Positions 8,883-20,106 of a DNA stretch of 64,000 bases are shown here, one piece after another. The first letter of the stretch is position 1, and the number at the start of each line of letters is the position of its first letter. Under the pieces are notes generated by a model. The model saw only the letters and a program-made list of their open reading frames with translations. It searched no databases and was not told the DNA's origin. This DNA is from Mangrovibacillus cuniculi (GTDB lineage Bacteria > Bacillota > Bacilli > Bacillales > R1DC41): positions 1,570,501 to 1,634,500 of the forward strand of contig NZ_CP049742.1 in NCBI RefSeq assembly GCF_015482585.1. Reading direction: 5' to 3'. Position numbers and translations under genes: made by a program.

Positions 8883-9659
8883 TCAAGTTTCTTTCTCATT
8901 TGACGAGGAAAGGTTCCACATATCTGACGTCATTTGACGTAAAAACCGTTTAGACTTTATAAATATTCCCGTGTACTCCTCATAGTAACTATCAATAACT
9001 TGTCTTATCTCTTTTTTTGTCTGTTCTTTGACAGATATATTTCCTAATCTAGAAAGGTCAAATGCATAAAATACACGAATTAGACGTATAGTGTGAGGGG
9101 TAACTTGAAATCGATAAGGATCCACTTCAAAGCAGCGATGGCATAGTAGTCCATTTTCTCTTATAGAGAAATGAAAATGTCCTTCTGTTTCACCACAGTT
9201 AGCACATTGATTTAACGTGGGATAATACCCTAATAAAGGCAATAGCTTTATTTCAAAAATAGCAGTTAAAATTTCAGGGTCATTTCCATCTTCTAATCTG
9301 GACATTAGCTGGTGGAAAAACTCAAACAGAAATGGATCCTGTTTAGATTCTTCTACAGATTTATCAAGCAATTCACTAAGGTAGGAAGCATAAGCCGTTT
9401 TCATAATGTCCTGTTGAATACTTCGCGTAGATGAAAGCCTTTCCCCTTGTTGAAGCGTTCCAATTCCTTGACCTCTTTGAAATAAAAAAGAGCCGTGAGT
9501 AAACGGCTGAGTAATTGATGAAAGACGGCTGTTGGTTTTCTTTGCGCCTCTTGCCATTACTCCTACTTTCCCTAACTCACGGGTATAAAGTGTCACAATT
9601 TTGTTCGTTTCGCCATAAGGGACAGTTCGAATGACATATCCCTCACATTTATGCAGCAT
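8883..9659 (-). CDS. recO: DNA repair protein RecO
   Basis: Recombination mediator that loads RecA onto SSB-coated single strands with RecR. The start was set at the ATG at 9659 (LHKCEGYVIRTVPYGETN), which follows AAAGGGGGA by 6 bases; an upstream in-frame start at 9680 lacks support. The protein has an N-terminal OB fold, a helical middle and a four-cysteine zinc site (CANCGETEG ... LLCHRC). Length, 258 residues, is normal. It directly follows yqzL and era. Confidence 0.95.
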   Translation of the reverse strand: MLHKCEGYVIRTVPYGETNKIVTLYTRELGKVGVMARGAKKTNSRLSSITQPFTHGSFLFQRGQGIGTLQQGERLSSTRSIQQDIMKTAYASYLSELLDKSVEESKQDPFLFEFFHQLMSRLEDGNDPEILTAIFEIKLLPLLGYYPTLNQCANCGETEGHFHFSIRENGLLCHRCFEVDPYRFQVTPHTIRLIRVFYAFDLSRLGNISVKEQTKKEIRQVIDSYYEEYTGIFIKSKRFLRQMTSDMWNLSSSNEKET

Positions 9660-9698
9660 TATAAGTCCCCCTTTTACCAATGGGGTACATCACTAACG

Positions 9699-9842
9699 TT
9701 ACGTTGCAGGAAAATCCAGTGGTTCGATCGCTTCCTCTGTACCATGTGTTTGCTCATGAAGGTCTTGTTCCAATTCCTTGTACAAAAGGTATGTGGAAAT
9801 ATCACCAGTGCTTGAAAAAACTTTCCAGGTAAGATCCAGCAT
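9699..9842 (-). CDS. yqzL: YqzL family small protein
   Basis: A 47-residue protein starting MLDLTWKVFSSTGDIS and ending EAIEPLDFPAT. It matches the short YqzL proteins found between era and recO throughout Bacillus; their function is not known. The start ATG at 9842 is preceded by AAAGGCGGGG. It fills the space between era and recO on the same strand and is probably part of the same transcript. Confidence 0.85.
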   Translation of the reverse strand: MLDLTWKVFSSTGDISTYLLYKELEQDLHEQTHGTEEAIEPLDFPAT

Positions 9843-9970
9843 TATAAACCCCGCCTTTCATGTTAGTAAACGCTTTAATCAGTTAGCCTGTACCTATAGA
9901 ATGACCTTAAACGGATAAAACATGAAACGAAAATTGTGGAAGAAATGGGTTCCATCATTATATTTAATTC

Positions 9971-10879
9971 TTAGTATTCATCTTCTCTAAAGCCGAAGTC
10001 TCTTAGATGCAATGATTTATTGCGCCAGTCTTTTTGCACCTTCACCCATAATTCTAAGTATACTTTAGAGCCAAGCAGTGCTTCAATATCTTGACGAGCC
10101 CGCTTTCCAACCTCTTTTAACATTGCTCCTCGTTTTCCAATAATAATCCCTTTTTGTGAATCTCTTTCCACTATAATCGTTGCCATCACGTGAACTCGAT
10201 TTTCCTCTTGTCTTTCCATTTTTTCAATAACAACAGCTAATGAGTGTGGAATTTCTTCACGTGTTAAATGTAGAGCCTTCTCGCGAATTAATTCGGATAC
10301 AATAAATCTCTCTGGGTGGTCTGTTACCTGGTCAGCTGGGTAGAACTGCGGACCTTCTGGTAAGTATTTATAGAGTACTTCCAATAATGTCTCAACATTA
10401 TTTCCTTCTAGTGCAGAAATAGGGATTAGCTCCGCGAAATCATATCTTGATTGATAATCTTGAATTATTGGTAGCAGCTGATCAGGGTGTACTTGGTCAA
10501 TTTTATTTAAAACTAAGAATACTGGAGTTTGTACTCCTTCTAATTGTTCTAAAATAAATTCTTCCCCTTTTCCAAAGCCTTCTGTCACATTTACCATAAA
10601 CAAAATTAGATCTACTTCTCGTAAGGTATTTGTAGCAACCTTCATCATGAAGTCTCCTAGCTTGTGCTTTGGTTTATGAATACCAGGTGTATCGATAAAG
10701 ATCATTTGTGCACGATCATCTGTATATACACCTTGTACTTTATTCCTAGTTGTCTGTGGTTTGTCACTCATAATAGCGATTTTTTGTCCAATTACTCTGT
10801 TTAGAAATGTTGATTTCCCCACATTTGGACGTCCAATAATCGAGATAAAACCTGATTTATGATCTTGATTTTGTAACAT
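9971..10879 (-). CDS. era: GTPase Era
   Basis: Essential GTPase that binds 16S rRNA near its 3' end during 30S maturation. The G-domain motifs are clear: GRPNVGKST (G1, about residues 15-23), DTPGIH (G3), NKID (G4) and SALEG (G5). A C-terminal KH domain carries [15 protein letters not shown]. Length is 302 residues. It starts two bases after the cdd stop, so cdd and era are co-transcribed. Confidence 0.97.
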   Translation of the reverse strand: MLQNQDHKSGFISIIGRPNVGKSTFLNRVIGQKIAIMSDKPQTTRNKVQGVYTDDRAQMIFIDTPGIHKPKHKLGDFMMKVATNTLREVDLILFMVNVTEGFGKGEEFILEQLEGVQTPVFLVLNKIDQVHPDQLLPIIQDYQSRYDFAELIPISALEGNNVETLLEVLYKYLPEGPQFYPADQVTDHPERFIVSELIREKALHLTREEIPHSLAVVIEKMERQEENRVHVMATIIVERDSQKGIIIGKRGAMLKEVGKRARQDIEALLGSKVYLELWVKVQKDWRNKSLHLRDFGFREDEY

Positions 10880-10880
10880 A

Positions 10881-11297
<417 letters not shown>

Positions 11298-11351
11298 TCA
11301 GTTGTTCGTGTGCGCTAATTTTAGCGTAAAATGAAAACAAATACAAATAGA

Positions 11352-11717
11352 TTAGAACCAATACGGTAGAAAAATACTTCCTCCTACCAAGACAGATACA
11401 GTAGCTGCTACGAGTACAGCTCCTGCCGCGACATCCTTTGCAATCTTAGCTATGGGATGATACTCCTGTGTTACAAGGTCCACACACTTTTCAATGGCTG
11501 TGTTGACTAATTCTAAAGATATGACAAGCCCAATGCTTAGCCAAATCGTTCTCCATTCAGCTAACGTGATGCGTGTTAGTAAGCCTAAAATAGTGACAGA
11601 TATAGTTGCTGCTATGTGAAACTGCATATGTCTTTCCTTTTTAAGCCCATACCATACACCGGTAATTGCATATCCAAATGAACGTTTAAAGGAATATTTA
11701 CGCTCTCGATAGCCCAT
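11352..11717 (-). CDS. dgkA: Undecaprenol / diacylglycerol kinase family (DgkA)
   Basis: Small integral-membrane kinase; in Gram-positives the main substrate is undecaprenol, feeding the lipid carrier of wall synthesis. The 121 residues contain three likely membrane helices. The DgkA signature [14 protein letters not shown] is followed by [19 protein letters not shown]. Its start overlaps the end of ybeY by 20 bases, indicating coupling. Confidence 0.93.
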   Translation of the reverse strand: MGYRERKYSFKRSFGYAITGVWYGLKKERHMQFHIAATISVTILGLLTRITLAEWRTIWLSIGLVISLELVNTAIEKCVDLVTQEYHPIAKIAKDVAAGAVLVAATVSVLVGGSIFLPYWF

Positions 11718-12174
11718 AGCTAGTTAAAATTTCCTCTTGTTTTCCAAACATCTTCTTCTCGTCTTCTTCTGTCATATGGTCGTATCCCAGTAAATGTAGT
11801 AAACCATGTATCGCTAAGAAGCCTAATTCTCTTTCATACGTATGACCGTATTCTTCTGCTTGCTCTCTCGCACGTTCTATGGAAATGATGATATCGCCTA
11901 ACATTAAAGGAATATCTTCCCCGATAATTTCCAATTCATCTTCTCCCATCTCTTCCATCGCAAAAGAAATGACGTCAGTTGCCTGGTCTTTACCTCTATA
12001 ATCATGGTTGATTACGCGAATTTGCTCGTTTGTTACGAACGTAACAGAGACTTCACTTTCTTCTGGTACCTCTTCTACTTCTGCAGCATGCTGTAAAAGT
12101 TTCTCCACTAATGCCTGTTCTTGTTCTGTTACTTTCTCTGTTTCATCTAAGAAATCAATTAGTAGTCTAGTCAT
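11698..12174 (-). CDS. ybeY: Endoribonuclease / rRNA maturation factor YbeY
   Basis: Zinc-dependent endoribonuclease family involved in 16S rRNA 3' processing and ribosome quality control. The catalytic zinc motif [11 protein letters not shown] is near the C-terminus, with [16 protein letters not shown] upstream. The ATG at 12174 was chosen because it follows AAGGAGAAGG at good spacing and gives the family start [10 protein letters not shown]; an upstream in-frame start at 12210 lacks this. It overlaps the pgpH end by 8 bases. Confidence 0.95.
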   Translation of the reverse strand: MTRLLIDFLDETEKVTEQEQALVEKLLQHAAEVEEVPEESEVSVTFVTNEQIRVINHDYRGKDQATDVISFAMEEMGEDELEIIGEDIPLMLGDIIISIERAREQAEEYGHTYERELGFLAIHGLLHLLGYDHMTEEDEKKMFGKQEEILTSYGLSRA

Positions 12175-14374
12175 TTTCCTTCTCCTTTTTTTCATCTTCT
12201 GGGTACTCAATTCTGGAGTGAAATATACCGTTTAATGTTTCGCTAAATGTTTTTTTAATAGTTTCTAGTTGACTTAATGTTAGATCACATTCATTAAATT
12301 GCCCATCATTTAGACGATCTTGAACAATGGAATCAATTACTTTCTTGATTTGTTCTGATGTCGGGTGATCCATGGACCGAACTGCAGCTTCAACACTATC
12401 TGCAACCCCTATGATAGCAGCTTCTTTAGATTGTGCTTTTGGACCAGGATAACGGTACGATTGCTCTGATACATCTTCATTTTCTTTCTTTTCTTTAAAA
12501 TAAAAGAATTTTAAAAGTGTAGTCCCATGATGTTGTTCCGCAATATCAATAATTTCTTTTGGCATCTTAGCTTTTCTTAACATTTCTGCTCCATCAGTAG
12601 CGTGAGCAATAATGATGTCTCGACTTGTACTAGGTCGTAAACGATCATGTGGATTAGGACCACTCATCTGATTTTCAATAAAAAATTTCGGTCTCTTCGT
12701 CTTTCCTATATCGTGATAATAACACCCTACTCTTGCTAATAGTCCATTTGCTCCAACCGCTTCACATGCAGCTTCTGCAAGATTCGCAACCATGACACTG
12801 TGATGATATGTACCCGGTGCTTCTACTAGAATTTTCTTTAGTAATGGATGATTAGGATTGGATAATTCAATTAACTTCATAGGTGAAAGTATTCCAAATC
12901 CAGCTTCAAAGAATGGTAACAGTCCAAGCGTCAATACAGCAGCTAACAATCCTGACACAAGCGAGAAGATAGTAAAATAGACATATTCTATTTGTGAGTA
13001 CGTGCCATCACCAATCATAATTGTACTTAAAATAACAAGCATATTTACAACAGATACGACAAATCCCGTTTGTAGTATATTACTTCTAGCACTATTAGCC
13101 GAAAGGAACAACACTCCAGCTAATCCACTAAAGAGACTATATAGGGCAAACTCTAGATCTAGTAATCCTCCGACACTTTGTTGAAATAAAATACTACCAC
13201 AAGCTGAAAGAAGTACTGCTTGGACAATAGCAACTCGTTCGTTAATCAGTAATCTAATCAACATTGGGGCAAGAGCTGCAGGATACATATAAGACAGATT
13301 AGGAATTTCTAATTCGGTTACCAACCTAATCCCTTTCATTAAAAGCAAAGAGAAGATAAATATAATACTCGCCATAATTAAGTGCGCTTGTTTAATATCT
13401 ACATCTTCTTCACTTCTTTTTAAGAATACGTGCATAAATACAACTACTAATAAAACAAATACACCTAGACCTAAATATGGGAAGATTGTTGGGTTATTCT
13501 TTAGTACACCAAGCAATTCTAACTGTCGATATACTTCTCTATCAATAATATAACCTTTTTGAACTATTACTTGTCCTTGTAATATTCTTGCAGGCTCAAC
13601 AGATTCTTTAGCATCCGACTTTCTTAATTCTGTTTCTTCTTCATCAAAAAGTTCACTTGGTGTAATAGAAGCTCTAATCATTAACTGTAATACTCTTATA
13701 ACATCTTGTGGAAAATCATATTCTGTTACCCGATATGCTGCTTGTTGCTTAGCATCTGTGAGTGTTGTTTCTCTTACTCTAGAATTTAAAATTTCTCTTA
13801 CGTCACTTACGATGTTTTCTTTTATGCCTTCAATTTGACTTAATGAAAGCTCCAATAATAACTGAATTTCTCTATCAGTTAATTCATTAATAATTGTTTT
13901 TTCTCTATTATCCGATAGCTGTGCTTTTATGTATGTAACTTGTTCTTCAATAGTTAGAGAAACCTTTCGATCTACAGTGCTAGTTTCTGTTGAAGAATCT
14001 GTGTTACTAGCATTACTTGACACTTCTTCTTTTACTATTTTTGTTTGTTTTTGCGCTTCAATAAACAAATCAAAAACAGATGATAGCAAGGCAGTTTGAT
14101 TGTTGACTACTTCATCTTTAAAGACATACACATCATTTATAGAATCTGCAGCTCTTTCTCGTTCATCTTCTGTTTTTACAGGATCTAGAACAGTCTTTGG
14201 AGCTGTAATGGTTCGGTCTGCGATAGAAAATGGTTGTACATCGTATGTGTCAGGTTTAATACTATCCATTAATAACCCATACGTTATTAAACCTAAGATT
14301 GTTAAAATGACCACATTAAACATTCGTTCACTTAAAAGTGATCGTAGTTGTTGAATTTTCTTCCCCCACTCCAT
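12167..14374 (-). CDS. pgpH: PgpH / YqfF family 7TM-HD phosphohydrolase
   Basis: Membrane phosphodiesterase of the 7TMR-HD class; the Listeria member PgpH degrades cyclic-di-AMP. From the ATG at 14374 (after GGAGGGTGC) the protein has about 735 residues. There is an N-terminal membrane anchor and a long extracellular region with [13 protein letters not shown]-like sequence. Seven membrane segments follow, then a cytoplasmic HD domain with [16 protein letters not shown] and [12 protein letters not shown]. An upstream in-frame start at 14470 has no ribosome site. Substrate is inferred from the family. Confidence 0.93.
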   Translation of the reverse strand: MEWGKKIQQLRSLLSERMFNVVILTILGLITYGLLMDSIKPDTYDVQPFSIADRTITAPKTVLDPVKTEDERERAADSINDVYVFKDEVVNNQTALLSSVFDLFIEAQKQTKIVKEEVSSNASNTDSSTETSTVDRKVSLTIEEQVTYIKAQLSDNREKTIINELTDREIQLLLELSLSQIEGIKENIVSDVREILNSRVRETTLTDAKQQAAYRVTEYDFPQDVIRVLQLMIRASITPSELFDEEETELRKSDAKESVEPARILQGQVIVQKGYIIDREVYRQLELLGVLKNNPTIFPYLGLGVFVLLVVVFMHVFLKRSEEDVDIKQAHLIMASIIFIFSLLLMKGIRLVTELEIPNLSYMYPAALAPMLIRLLINERVAIVQAVLLSACGSILFQQSVGGLLDLEFALYSLFSGLAGVLFLSANSARSNILQTGFVVSVVNMLVILSTIMIGDGTYSQIEYVYFTIFSLVSGLLAAVLTLGLLPFFEAGFGILSPMKLIELSNPNHPLLKKILVEAPGTYHHSVMVANLAEAACEAVGANGLLARVGCYYHDIGKTKRPKFFIENQMSGPNPHDRLRPSTSRDIIIAHATDGAEMLRKAKMPKEIIDIAEQHHGTTLLKFFYFKEKKENEDVSEQSYRYPGPKAQSKEAAIIGVADSVEAAVRSMDHPTSEQIKKVIDSIVQDRLNDGQFNECDLTLSQLETIKKTFSETLNGIFHSRIEYPEDEKKEKEND

Positions 14375-14522
14375 ATGCACCCTCCTATCTTTTACATGTT
14401 TGTATGTAAAATGATAGCACTTTACTGAAAATAAATCATTTTTTATTGAAGATTTTTTCTGCGAAGACAAAAATCTTCAGTAATGAAACTGCATTAACAT
14501 GTTCTATCTTTAATTCCTAATA

Positions 14523-14558
14523 AAAACAGGTGCATTCTTTAAAGAATGCACCTGTTTT
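14523..14558 (-). terminator. Intrinsic terminator after phoH
   Basis: Perfect 36-base palindrome with arms AAAACAGGTGCATTCTTT / AAAGAATGCACCTGTTTT, about 45 bases after the phoH stop, followed by T-rich sequence on the minus strand. Same core as the terminators at 3294 and 21221. Confidence 0.85.
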
Positions 14559-14602
14559 CGATATTCTTATCACTGCTCTGTTAGAAGGTAATTATCTATG
14601 AT

Positions 14603-15571
14603 TTATTTTTCGTCTTTTGTCGTCTCGTAAGCAGATATAATGGACGCCACTAATGGGTGTCTTACTACATCGGCTTGCTCTAGGTGGATGAAAGAAACCC
14701 CTTTTACGTTATGTAGGACTTTTTCTGCATCCACTAAGCCAGACTTAGCTCCTTTTGGTAAATCAATTTGCGTTCTGTCTCCCGTGATAACCATTTTGGA
14801 GTCGAAGCCAAGACGTGTTAAAAACATCTTCATTTGGGCAGAAGTTGTATTTTGCGCTTCATCTAAAATGACAAATGCATCATCCAATGTTCTACCACGC
14901 ATATATGCTAATGGAGCAATTTCTATTGTCCCACGTTCAATTAAACGTTGCGTTTGCTCTGAGCCTAATAAATCATGGAGTGAATCATATAGTGGACGTA
15001 GATACGGATCTACTTTTTCTTTCAAATCACCAGGTAAAAACCCTAGAGATTCTCCTGCTTCCACTGCTGGTCTTGTTAAAATTATTCGCTTTACATTACC
15101 TTGTTTTAATGCATTCACTGCCATTACAACAGCTAGATACGTTTTACCGGTTCCTGCTGGTCCAATTCCAAACGTTAAATCATTTTTCTTCATACTATGG
15201 ATATATTGTCTCTGACCAAGCGTCTTTACACGTATTGGTTTACCCTTTGTATTCTTTCCTATTTCTTCTTCATAAAGATCACTGAAATAGTCTAGGGTTC
15301 CAGCTTTTCCCATCTGAATAGCTTGAATAACATCTCGACCAGAAATAGTAATACCCTTTTTAATTACTTTAGTAAGAGCATCCAATACACCATGAACCTC
15401 ATGTAGGTCGTCTTCTTGTTCACCGATAATATAAACGGCTTCTCCACGTGTAACAAGCTGAACACGATAGGATTCTTCTATTTGCCTTAAATGAGCATCA
15501 GCTGAACCGAATAATGCTACGGCGACATTAGCGTCACCGATTTGAAAGATAACTGGTTGAAGTTCCTGCAT
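14603..15571 (-). CDS. phoH: PhoH family ATPase
   Basis: P-loop ATPase of the PhoH/PhoL family; the cellular role is not firmly established, though links to RNA metabolism and to YbeY are known. The 322 residues carry Walker A GPAGTGKTYLAV and Walker B VILDEAQN. The Q-rich coupling stretch TTSAQMKMFLTRLG and ITGDRTQIDLP follow. It starts three bases after the yqfD stop and precedes pgpH and ybeY, as in relatives. Confidence 0.95.
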   Translation of the reverse strand: MQELQPVIFQIGDANVAVALFGSADAHLRQIEESYRVQLVTRGEAVYIIGEQEDDLHEVHGVLDALTKVIKKGITISGRDVIQAIQMGKAGTLDYFSDLYEEEIGKNTKGKPIRVKTLGQRQYIHSMKKNDLTFGIGPAGTGKTYLAVVMAVNALKQGNVKRIILTRPAVEAGESLGFLPGDLKEKVDPYLRPLYDSLHDLLGSEQTQRLIERGTIEIAPLAYMRGRTLDDAFVILDEAQNTTSAQMKMFLTRLGFDSKMVITGDRTQIDLPKGAKSGLVDAEKVLHNVKGVSFIHLEQADVVRHPLVASIISAYETTKDEK

Positions 15572-15574
15572 TCA

Positions 15575-16761
15575 TTAGTCTCCTTGCACAATAGGTTGAG
15601 CGATTGCAATATCCTCAATCACTTGATAGTAAATAGTTACTTTCACTTTACCATTCTCTACACGCTCATGCAAAATTTTTTCCTTTTTAATCGTGGCATC
15701 GTCAGATACTTTAGAGAGAACATCTTCTCTTGCCAGTTTGAACAGTACATCTTTTGCTTCTTTTTTCGTATAAGTCTTTATACCGAGTTCACTTTCATGT
15801 ATCACTTGTTTAGTAAACGTTATCGGTAATTCCATCCCTAAAAAATGAAAGCTTGATGTATTCTTTTCTACCGTTTCCCTTTGATAATCTTTTCCCCAAA
15901 ATCCCCATATAGGAATAGAAGTATCTTTCCACCCGATCCGATACATTGTTTTATTTTCACCTGTTAAAACATCAATTTCAGATTTTAAAGGAAGTTCTGC
16001 TTCTGTTGTATACCATGTTTCTGCAAGTACAACTCCTTTTGCAGCAACCAACTGTGGTTTATCTTCTGCTCCGATATTACCGGACACTAAAATGTCACCT
16101 TTTTTAACATAGTCGTTCAATTTAACAATCGCTAACCCTTCATCTACTACTAATCTTTGGATAACAGCTTTTTTCTTCGCGACTAGATGACGAGGACTCA
16201 CATACTCTTCTTTTTCGGGTTCATTTTTCTCTACTACAGTTAAATGATAAGTTGTCCCTTTTAACTCTACACCAACCCATGTAATGTTATTCATACGGTC
16301 TGTCAATGTCTTTTGAATGGATTCTGTAGACTTAAGAGCAAATTGCACCTTTCCAACCTTTACCCCATCTTGTCCAATTCTTTGGAAATTTGATGCTCTG
16401 TTTCTGGACTTGCTCCATTTATATTAATCCCCCAAACAATATTGGATAGCATAAATAAGACGAAGAAAAATAAAAACATCCCTAAGACAAATCCGTTATT
16501 ATTCCAAGCTCTTTTCATTAGGAAAGGAGCGCCTGTCCCTCTTTTAAAGGAAAAACGAGCATCTAGATCTCTAGCAAGATGCCGTAATTTCTTAATATCC
16601 TGTAGCGACATATGAAAAGATGCACTGGTAGTTCCTGTTCTTTCAATAGACCAAATATGAATACCAGACTTTAATATACTATTTAAATTTCTTTCAATAC
16701 TCTTTGCCTCTATCTCTACCTTGACAATGCCATACCAAGGTAACATCCACTTGTTTCGCAT
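15575..16761 (-). pseudogene. yqfD: Sporulation protein YqfD, frameshifted
   Basis: YqfD is a membrane protein of the sigma-E sporulation regulon in B. subtilis. Here it is split: 16360-16761 encodes the N-terminal part (through one membrane segment, FVLGMFLFFFVLFMLSNIVW, to ELDKMG, then a stop). 15575-16348 encodes the rest in another frame (LTDRMNNITWVGVELKGTTYHL ... IAQPIVQGD). Adding one G to the four-G run (CCCC at 16363-16366 on the plus strand) joins them as KMG-VKVGKVQFALK, giving a family-length protein of about 396 residues. Either a real mutation or a sequencing error; everything else about the gene is intact. The ATG at 16761 follows GGAGGAGGG. Confidence 0.88.
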
Positions 16762-16774
16762 AGTATCCCTCCTC

Positions 16775-17059
16775 CTACTCCTCTAAAAATGTTACGCTAT
16801 CCACTTTTCCTTCCAGTAATATTTCTTCTGGAAGTATCGTTTTTATAACAAACCCGCTTCCTTTTACTAAAAGCTGGCCTTGCTTTAGCAATAACCTGCA
16901 TTCACAATCTGTAAATGTTAGGAGTCCTCGGTGATTTTCTATGTATATGTGAAGTTGTCCAATCATGGTAATACGAGGTAAATCCATCATTATATCGTCA
17001 GGTAGATCCATCGTTTTCGTGACCCATGATTGAAGAGTTTTACGCCAATGTTTAGCCAT
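16775..17059 (-). CDS. yqfC: Sporulation protein YqfC
   Basis: Small protein of the YabP/YqfC family, expressed in the mother cell during sporulation in B. subtilis. The 94-residue form from the ATG at 17059 fits the family (MDLPDDIMMDLPRITMIG ... LLLKQGQLLVKGSGF). An upstream in-frame start at 17086 is inside a hairpin. The only good ribosome site, AAAGGGGG, lies within the 3' arm of that hairpin. The gene is followed 14 bases later by yqfD. Confidence 0.88.
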   Translation of the reverse strand: MAKHWRKTLQSWVTKTMDLPDDIMMDLPRITMIGQLHIYIENHRGLLTFTDCECRLLLKQGQLLVKGSGFVIKTILPEEILLEGKVDSVTFLEE

Positions 17060-17066
17060 AACAAAA

Positions 17067-17110
17067 AGAACCCCCTTTCTACTCATACATATGAGCGAAA
17101 AGGGGGTTCT
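17067..17110. terminator. Strong hairpin between the yqfB-position gene and yqfC
   Basis: Twelve-base arms AGAACCCCCTTT / AAAGGGGGTTCT enclose a second inverted pair, CTCATA / TATGAG, and on the minus strand five T follow. It lies about 18 bases after the upstream gene's stop and only 7 bases before the yqfC ATG. The 3' arm therefore doubles as the yqfC ribosome site. Confidence 0.85.
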
Positions 17111-17128
17111 AATACATATTTATTTCTT

Positions 17129-17542
17129 CTATCTTCTTCTGGTATTCTTTTGTAAGGATTTTGGTTTACCAATTACCTCCGAAAAGATGATACCAGATAC
17201 AATTTGTTCCCTGGAGAAAGAAAGATCTGGTTCAAAGCTGTCTTTCTTCTCTGAAACAATATTTTTTTTACGCAACATAGAAGGTCTACCTTCTTTTAGT
17301 TCTCGTGACTCTTGTTTCTCTACGTATTGTTTCATTGTTTCGGAAACTTGGACGATCTCTTTCTTCTTAACAGGCTGTTTCGTTTGTCGAGGTTCCGTTT
17401 TTAGTACTGGTCTCTCCATTGGGTTTTCCCTTGGTCTTGATTTAGGTTTTACTTCTTTTTCATTTTTTTCCTTGCGTTTGTTAAAGAATGAAGAAATCAA
17501 ACCAATAAGTAAGGCAATTATTAACCCTTCCAAAGAAATCAC
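17129..17542 (-). CDS. Membrane-anchored charged protein in the yqfB position
   Basis: A 137-residue protein with one N-terminal membrane segment (LEGLIIALLIGLISSFF), then a long lysine-, arginine- and glutamate-rich tail (KRKEKNEKEVKPKSRPREN ...). It ends ISEVIGKPKSLQKNTRRR-like. No enzymatic domain is visible. It occupies the place of yqfB between floA and yqfC in B. subtilis, but I cannot confirm sequence homology. ATG at 17542 follows AGGAGGTGATT. Possibly a partner of the flotillin system because of operon position. Confidence 0.7.
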   Translation of the reverse strand: MISLEGLIIALLIGLISSFFNKRKEKNEKEVKPKSRPRENPMERPVLKTEPRQTKQPVKKKEIVQVSETMKQYVEKQESRELKEGRPSMLRKKNIVSEKKDSFEPDLSFSREQIVSGIIFSEVIGKPKSLQKNTRRR

Positions 17543-17578
17543 CTCCTATGATCATTCGAATTTAGAAGGTTTAGTTTG

Positions 17579-18580
17579 TTACTGACGATCGTTATCACCT
17601 TTTTTAGGGTCTGTTAATTTACCAATGGACTCACGCATTTCTGTATCTGATTCCACATTTTTTAAGTTAATGTAATCCATTACTCCAATGTTACCAGAGC
17701 GTAAGGCTTCTGCCATAGCTTGTGGAACTTCCGCTTCTGCTTCCACAACTTTCGCACGCATTTCTTGAACTTTTGCCTTCATCTCTTGCTCTCTTGCAAC
17801 GGCCATTGCACGACGTTCCTCTGCTTTCGCTTGTGCAATATTTTTATCAGCTTCTGCTTGTTCTGTTTGTAATTCCGCACCAATGTTTTTACCGATATCA
17901 ACGTCCGCAATATCGATGGACAGGATTTCAAACGCTGTCCCTGCATCTAAACCTTTAGATAAAACTGTTTGAGAAATCATATCTGGGTTTTCTAAAACTT
18001 TTTTATGGTTATCAGAAGAACCTATTGTGGAAACAATACCTTCCCCAACACGTGCAACAATTGTTTCTTCTCCTGCTCCACCTACTAGACGTTCAATATT
18101 TGCACGAACTGTAATACGAGCTTTTGCTTTTACTTCAATACCATCCATCGCTACACCCGCAATAAACGGTGTTTCAATAACTTTTGGATTAACACTCATT
18201 TGTACTGCTTCTAATACGTCACGACCTGCAAGGTCAATAGCAGCACAACGCTCAAATGATAATTCAATATTGGCACGGTGAGCAGCAATTAAAGCATTTA
18301 CAACACGGTCTACATTACCACCTGCAAGGTAGTGACTCTCTAATTGGTTTGTTGTAACGTCTAACCCTGCTTTATGTGCTTTAATTAATGGATTAATTAC
18401 TCGACTTGGAATTACGCGACGTAATCTCATACCGATTAACGTGAAGATGCTAATTCGAACCCCTGCAGCTAATGCAGAAATCCATAGCATAACTGGAACA
18501 AACGTTAGGATTACTCCTAACAAAATGACACCTACTACTATGATTAGTAGCAAAGTAATGGTTCCTGGATCTAATACCAT
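17579..18580 (-). CDS. floA: Flotillin-like protein FloA
   Basis: Scaffold protein of functional membrane microdomains. The 333 residues begin with a hydrophobic membrane hairpin ([21 protein letters not shown]). An SPFH/PHB domain follows ([38 protein letters not shown]), then a helical region of EA repeats ([19 protein letters not shown]). It starts 4 bases after the nfeD-type gene, the usual operon partner of flotillins. Confidence 0.96.
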   Translation of the reverse strand: MVLDPGTITLLLIIVVGVILLGVILTFVPVMLWISALAAGVRISIFTLIGMRLRRVIPSRVINPLIKAHKAGLDVTTNQLESHYLAGGNVDRVVNALIAAHRANIELSFERCAAIDLAGRDVLEAVQMSVNPKVIETPFIAGVAMDGIEVKAKARITVRANIERLVGGAGEETIVARVGEGIVSTIGSSDNHKKVLENPDMISQTVLSKGLDAGTAFEILSIDIADVDIGKNIGAELQTEQAEADKNIAQAKAEERRAMAVAREQEMKAKVQEMRAKVVEAEAEVPQAMAEALRSGNIGVMDYINLKNVESDTEMRESIGKLTDPKKGDNDRQ

Positions 18581-18584
18581 TGAA

Positions 18585-19910
18585 TTATTCCTCCTTAGAT
18601 TGAGTCAACGCACGAACGACAATGCGAGACCCTTCTACTTTAATAATTTGTACTTCTATATGAGAAGGTAAGAAACCACCTTCTGAAACGGCATCAAGCC
18701 GTTCGTTCTCTAACATTATAGTTCCACTCGGGCGGAGTGGAGTAACAGTAACAGCTGTTCTTCCTACAATTTCTAGCCTATTTACATTTGATACATATCC
18801 TAATTCAGTAGTGGTAGCGTCTCGCAAAATTAAACGATTCCATAATCGCATTCTTTTACCAAATACTTTAGCTAATACAACCATAGCAACGATGACAACA
18901 ACAAAAGATATAAGGATGGCATATCCCATTTGTACAATGTCACCTCCAGCCAATAAAATACTACCTACAACACCAAGAGCACCTAAAATACCAAGAATGC
19001 CTCCTGGGACAAAAAACTCCAAAATAATAAGCACTGCCCCAATGATAAACAATAATATCGCTTCATATCCAGCCAAACCAGCGACTAGATGTCCATAGAA
19101 GAACAAGAGTAAAGAGCTTAACCCCATAGTTCCTGCAATACCGAATCCCGGTGAATATAATTCTACCACTAACCCTAGTCCAGCTATGGATAGAAGGATT
19201 GGCACAACAACTGGATTTGTAATAAAGCGTGCTAATTTCTCTACAAAAGTTTCTTCAACAGACAAAACTTGAGGATTTTCTATCGAAAGGTCCGCAAATA
19301 TATCGTTTATTGTACTAGCAGAACCATTGGAGTAACCTACTTCTTCAGCAGTTCTAGTGGTCAATGTTAAAAACTTACCTTTCCCCGCATCATATTTAGG
19401 AAGATCGATATCTGCATTCGTCATTGCTTGTGCATAAAGAGGGTCTCTACCATGACTCTCCGCAGCAGAAGTCATAGCCGCATACCAATAACTTTGAACC
19501 TTTTGACCTGCTGCATTCCCTGCACCATCAATCACGCCCGCTGCACCCATTTGAGCATTGGGGTGCATATAAATGTAATCTGCATGAAGAGAAATGTATG
19601 CGCCAGCAGAGATAGCTTCTGGATTTACGTAAGCGATAATTGGAATATCAACAGAATCTAATAATGAGCCGATATCTCTTGCTGCATCAACAACTCCTCC
19701 AGGAGTATCAATGTCTAACACAATATAATCTGCTTGTTGTTCCTTTGCTTCTTCCATGCCTCTTGTTAGAAATTGCAACAATCCTTTTTCTACTTCATTT
19801 TGTAAAGGAATAACAAATACTTTTTGTTCCCCTTTCGCAAAAGTTACGATTGGATTTATCAAAGAGAAGCAAAGTAGCAGTAGCCATGAAATAATAAGCC
19901 ACCTTCTCAT
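18585..19910 (-). CDS. yqeZ: NfeD family membrane protein (YqeZ)
   Basis: Long-form NfeD protein. A signal peptide or anchor (about residues 5-25) precedes a ClpP-like serine-protease domain with [12 protein letters not shown] and the catalytic-serine context [10 protein letters not shown]. Four to five membrane helices and a C-terminal OB-fold ([20 protein letters not shown]) follow. The 441-residue length matches B. subtilis YqeZ. Family members act with flotillins, and the adjacent floA supports this. ATG at 19910 follows AAGGAGGGACCC. Confidence 0.94.
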   Translation of the reverse strand: MRRWLIISWLLLLCFSLINPIVTFAKGEQKVFVIPLQNEVEKGLLQFLTRGMEEAKEQQADYIVLDIDTPGGVVDAARDIGSLLDSVDIPIIAYVNPEAISAGAYISLHADYIYMHPNAQMGAAGVIDGAGNAAGQKVQSYWYAAMTSAAESHGRDPLYAQAMTNADIDLPKYDAGKGKFLTLTTRTAEEVGYSNGSASTINDIFADLSIENPQVLSVEETFVEKLARFITNPVVVPILLSIAGLGLVVELYSPGFGIAGTMGLSSLLLFFYGHLVAGLAGYEAILLFIIGAVLIILEFFVPGGILGILGALGVVGSILLAGGDIVQMGYAILISFVVVIVAMVVLAKVFGKRMRLWNRLILRDATTTELGYVSNVNRLEIVGRTAVTVTPLRPSGTIMLENERLDAVSEGGFLPSHIEVQIIKVEGSRIVVRALTQSKEE

Positions 19911-20106
19911 TGGGTCCCTCCTTTTCCTGTCTTATTGTTATGTACGTATCAGGATTAAATAGGTTTCACTTTATTTTATGCAATAAAGAACTAAATTACG
20001 AAAAATAATATGTGATCAACTTCTTAGGAAGAAAACAGTAAGGTACAAATTGTAAGAAATCACTATACCCCAATTGTTACTCTAAGAAAGAAGTAATTTC
20101 TCTATG

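Noticed and set aside
15575-16348. Separate 257-residue gene starting MQFALKS
   Set aside because: No ribosome site at its start; its sequence is the direct continuation of YqfD after a one-base frameshift.
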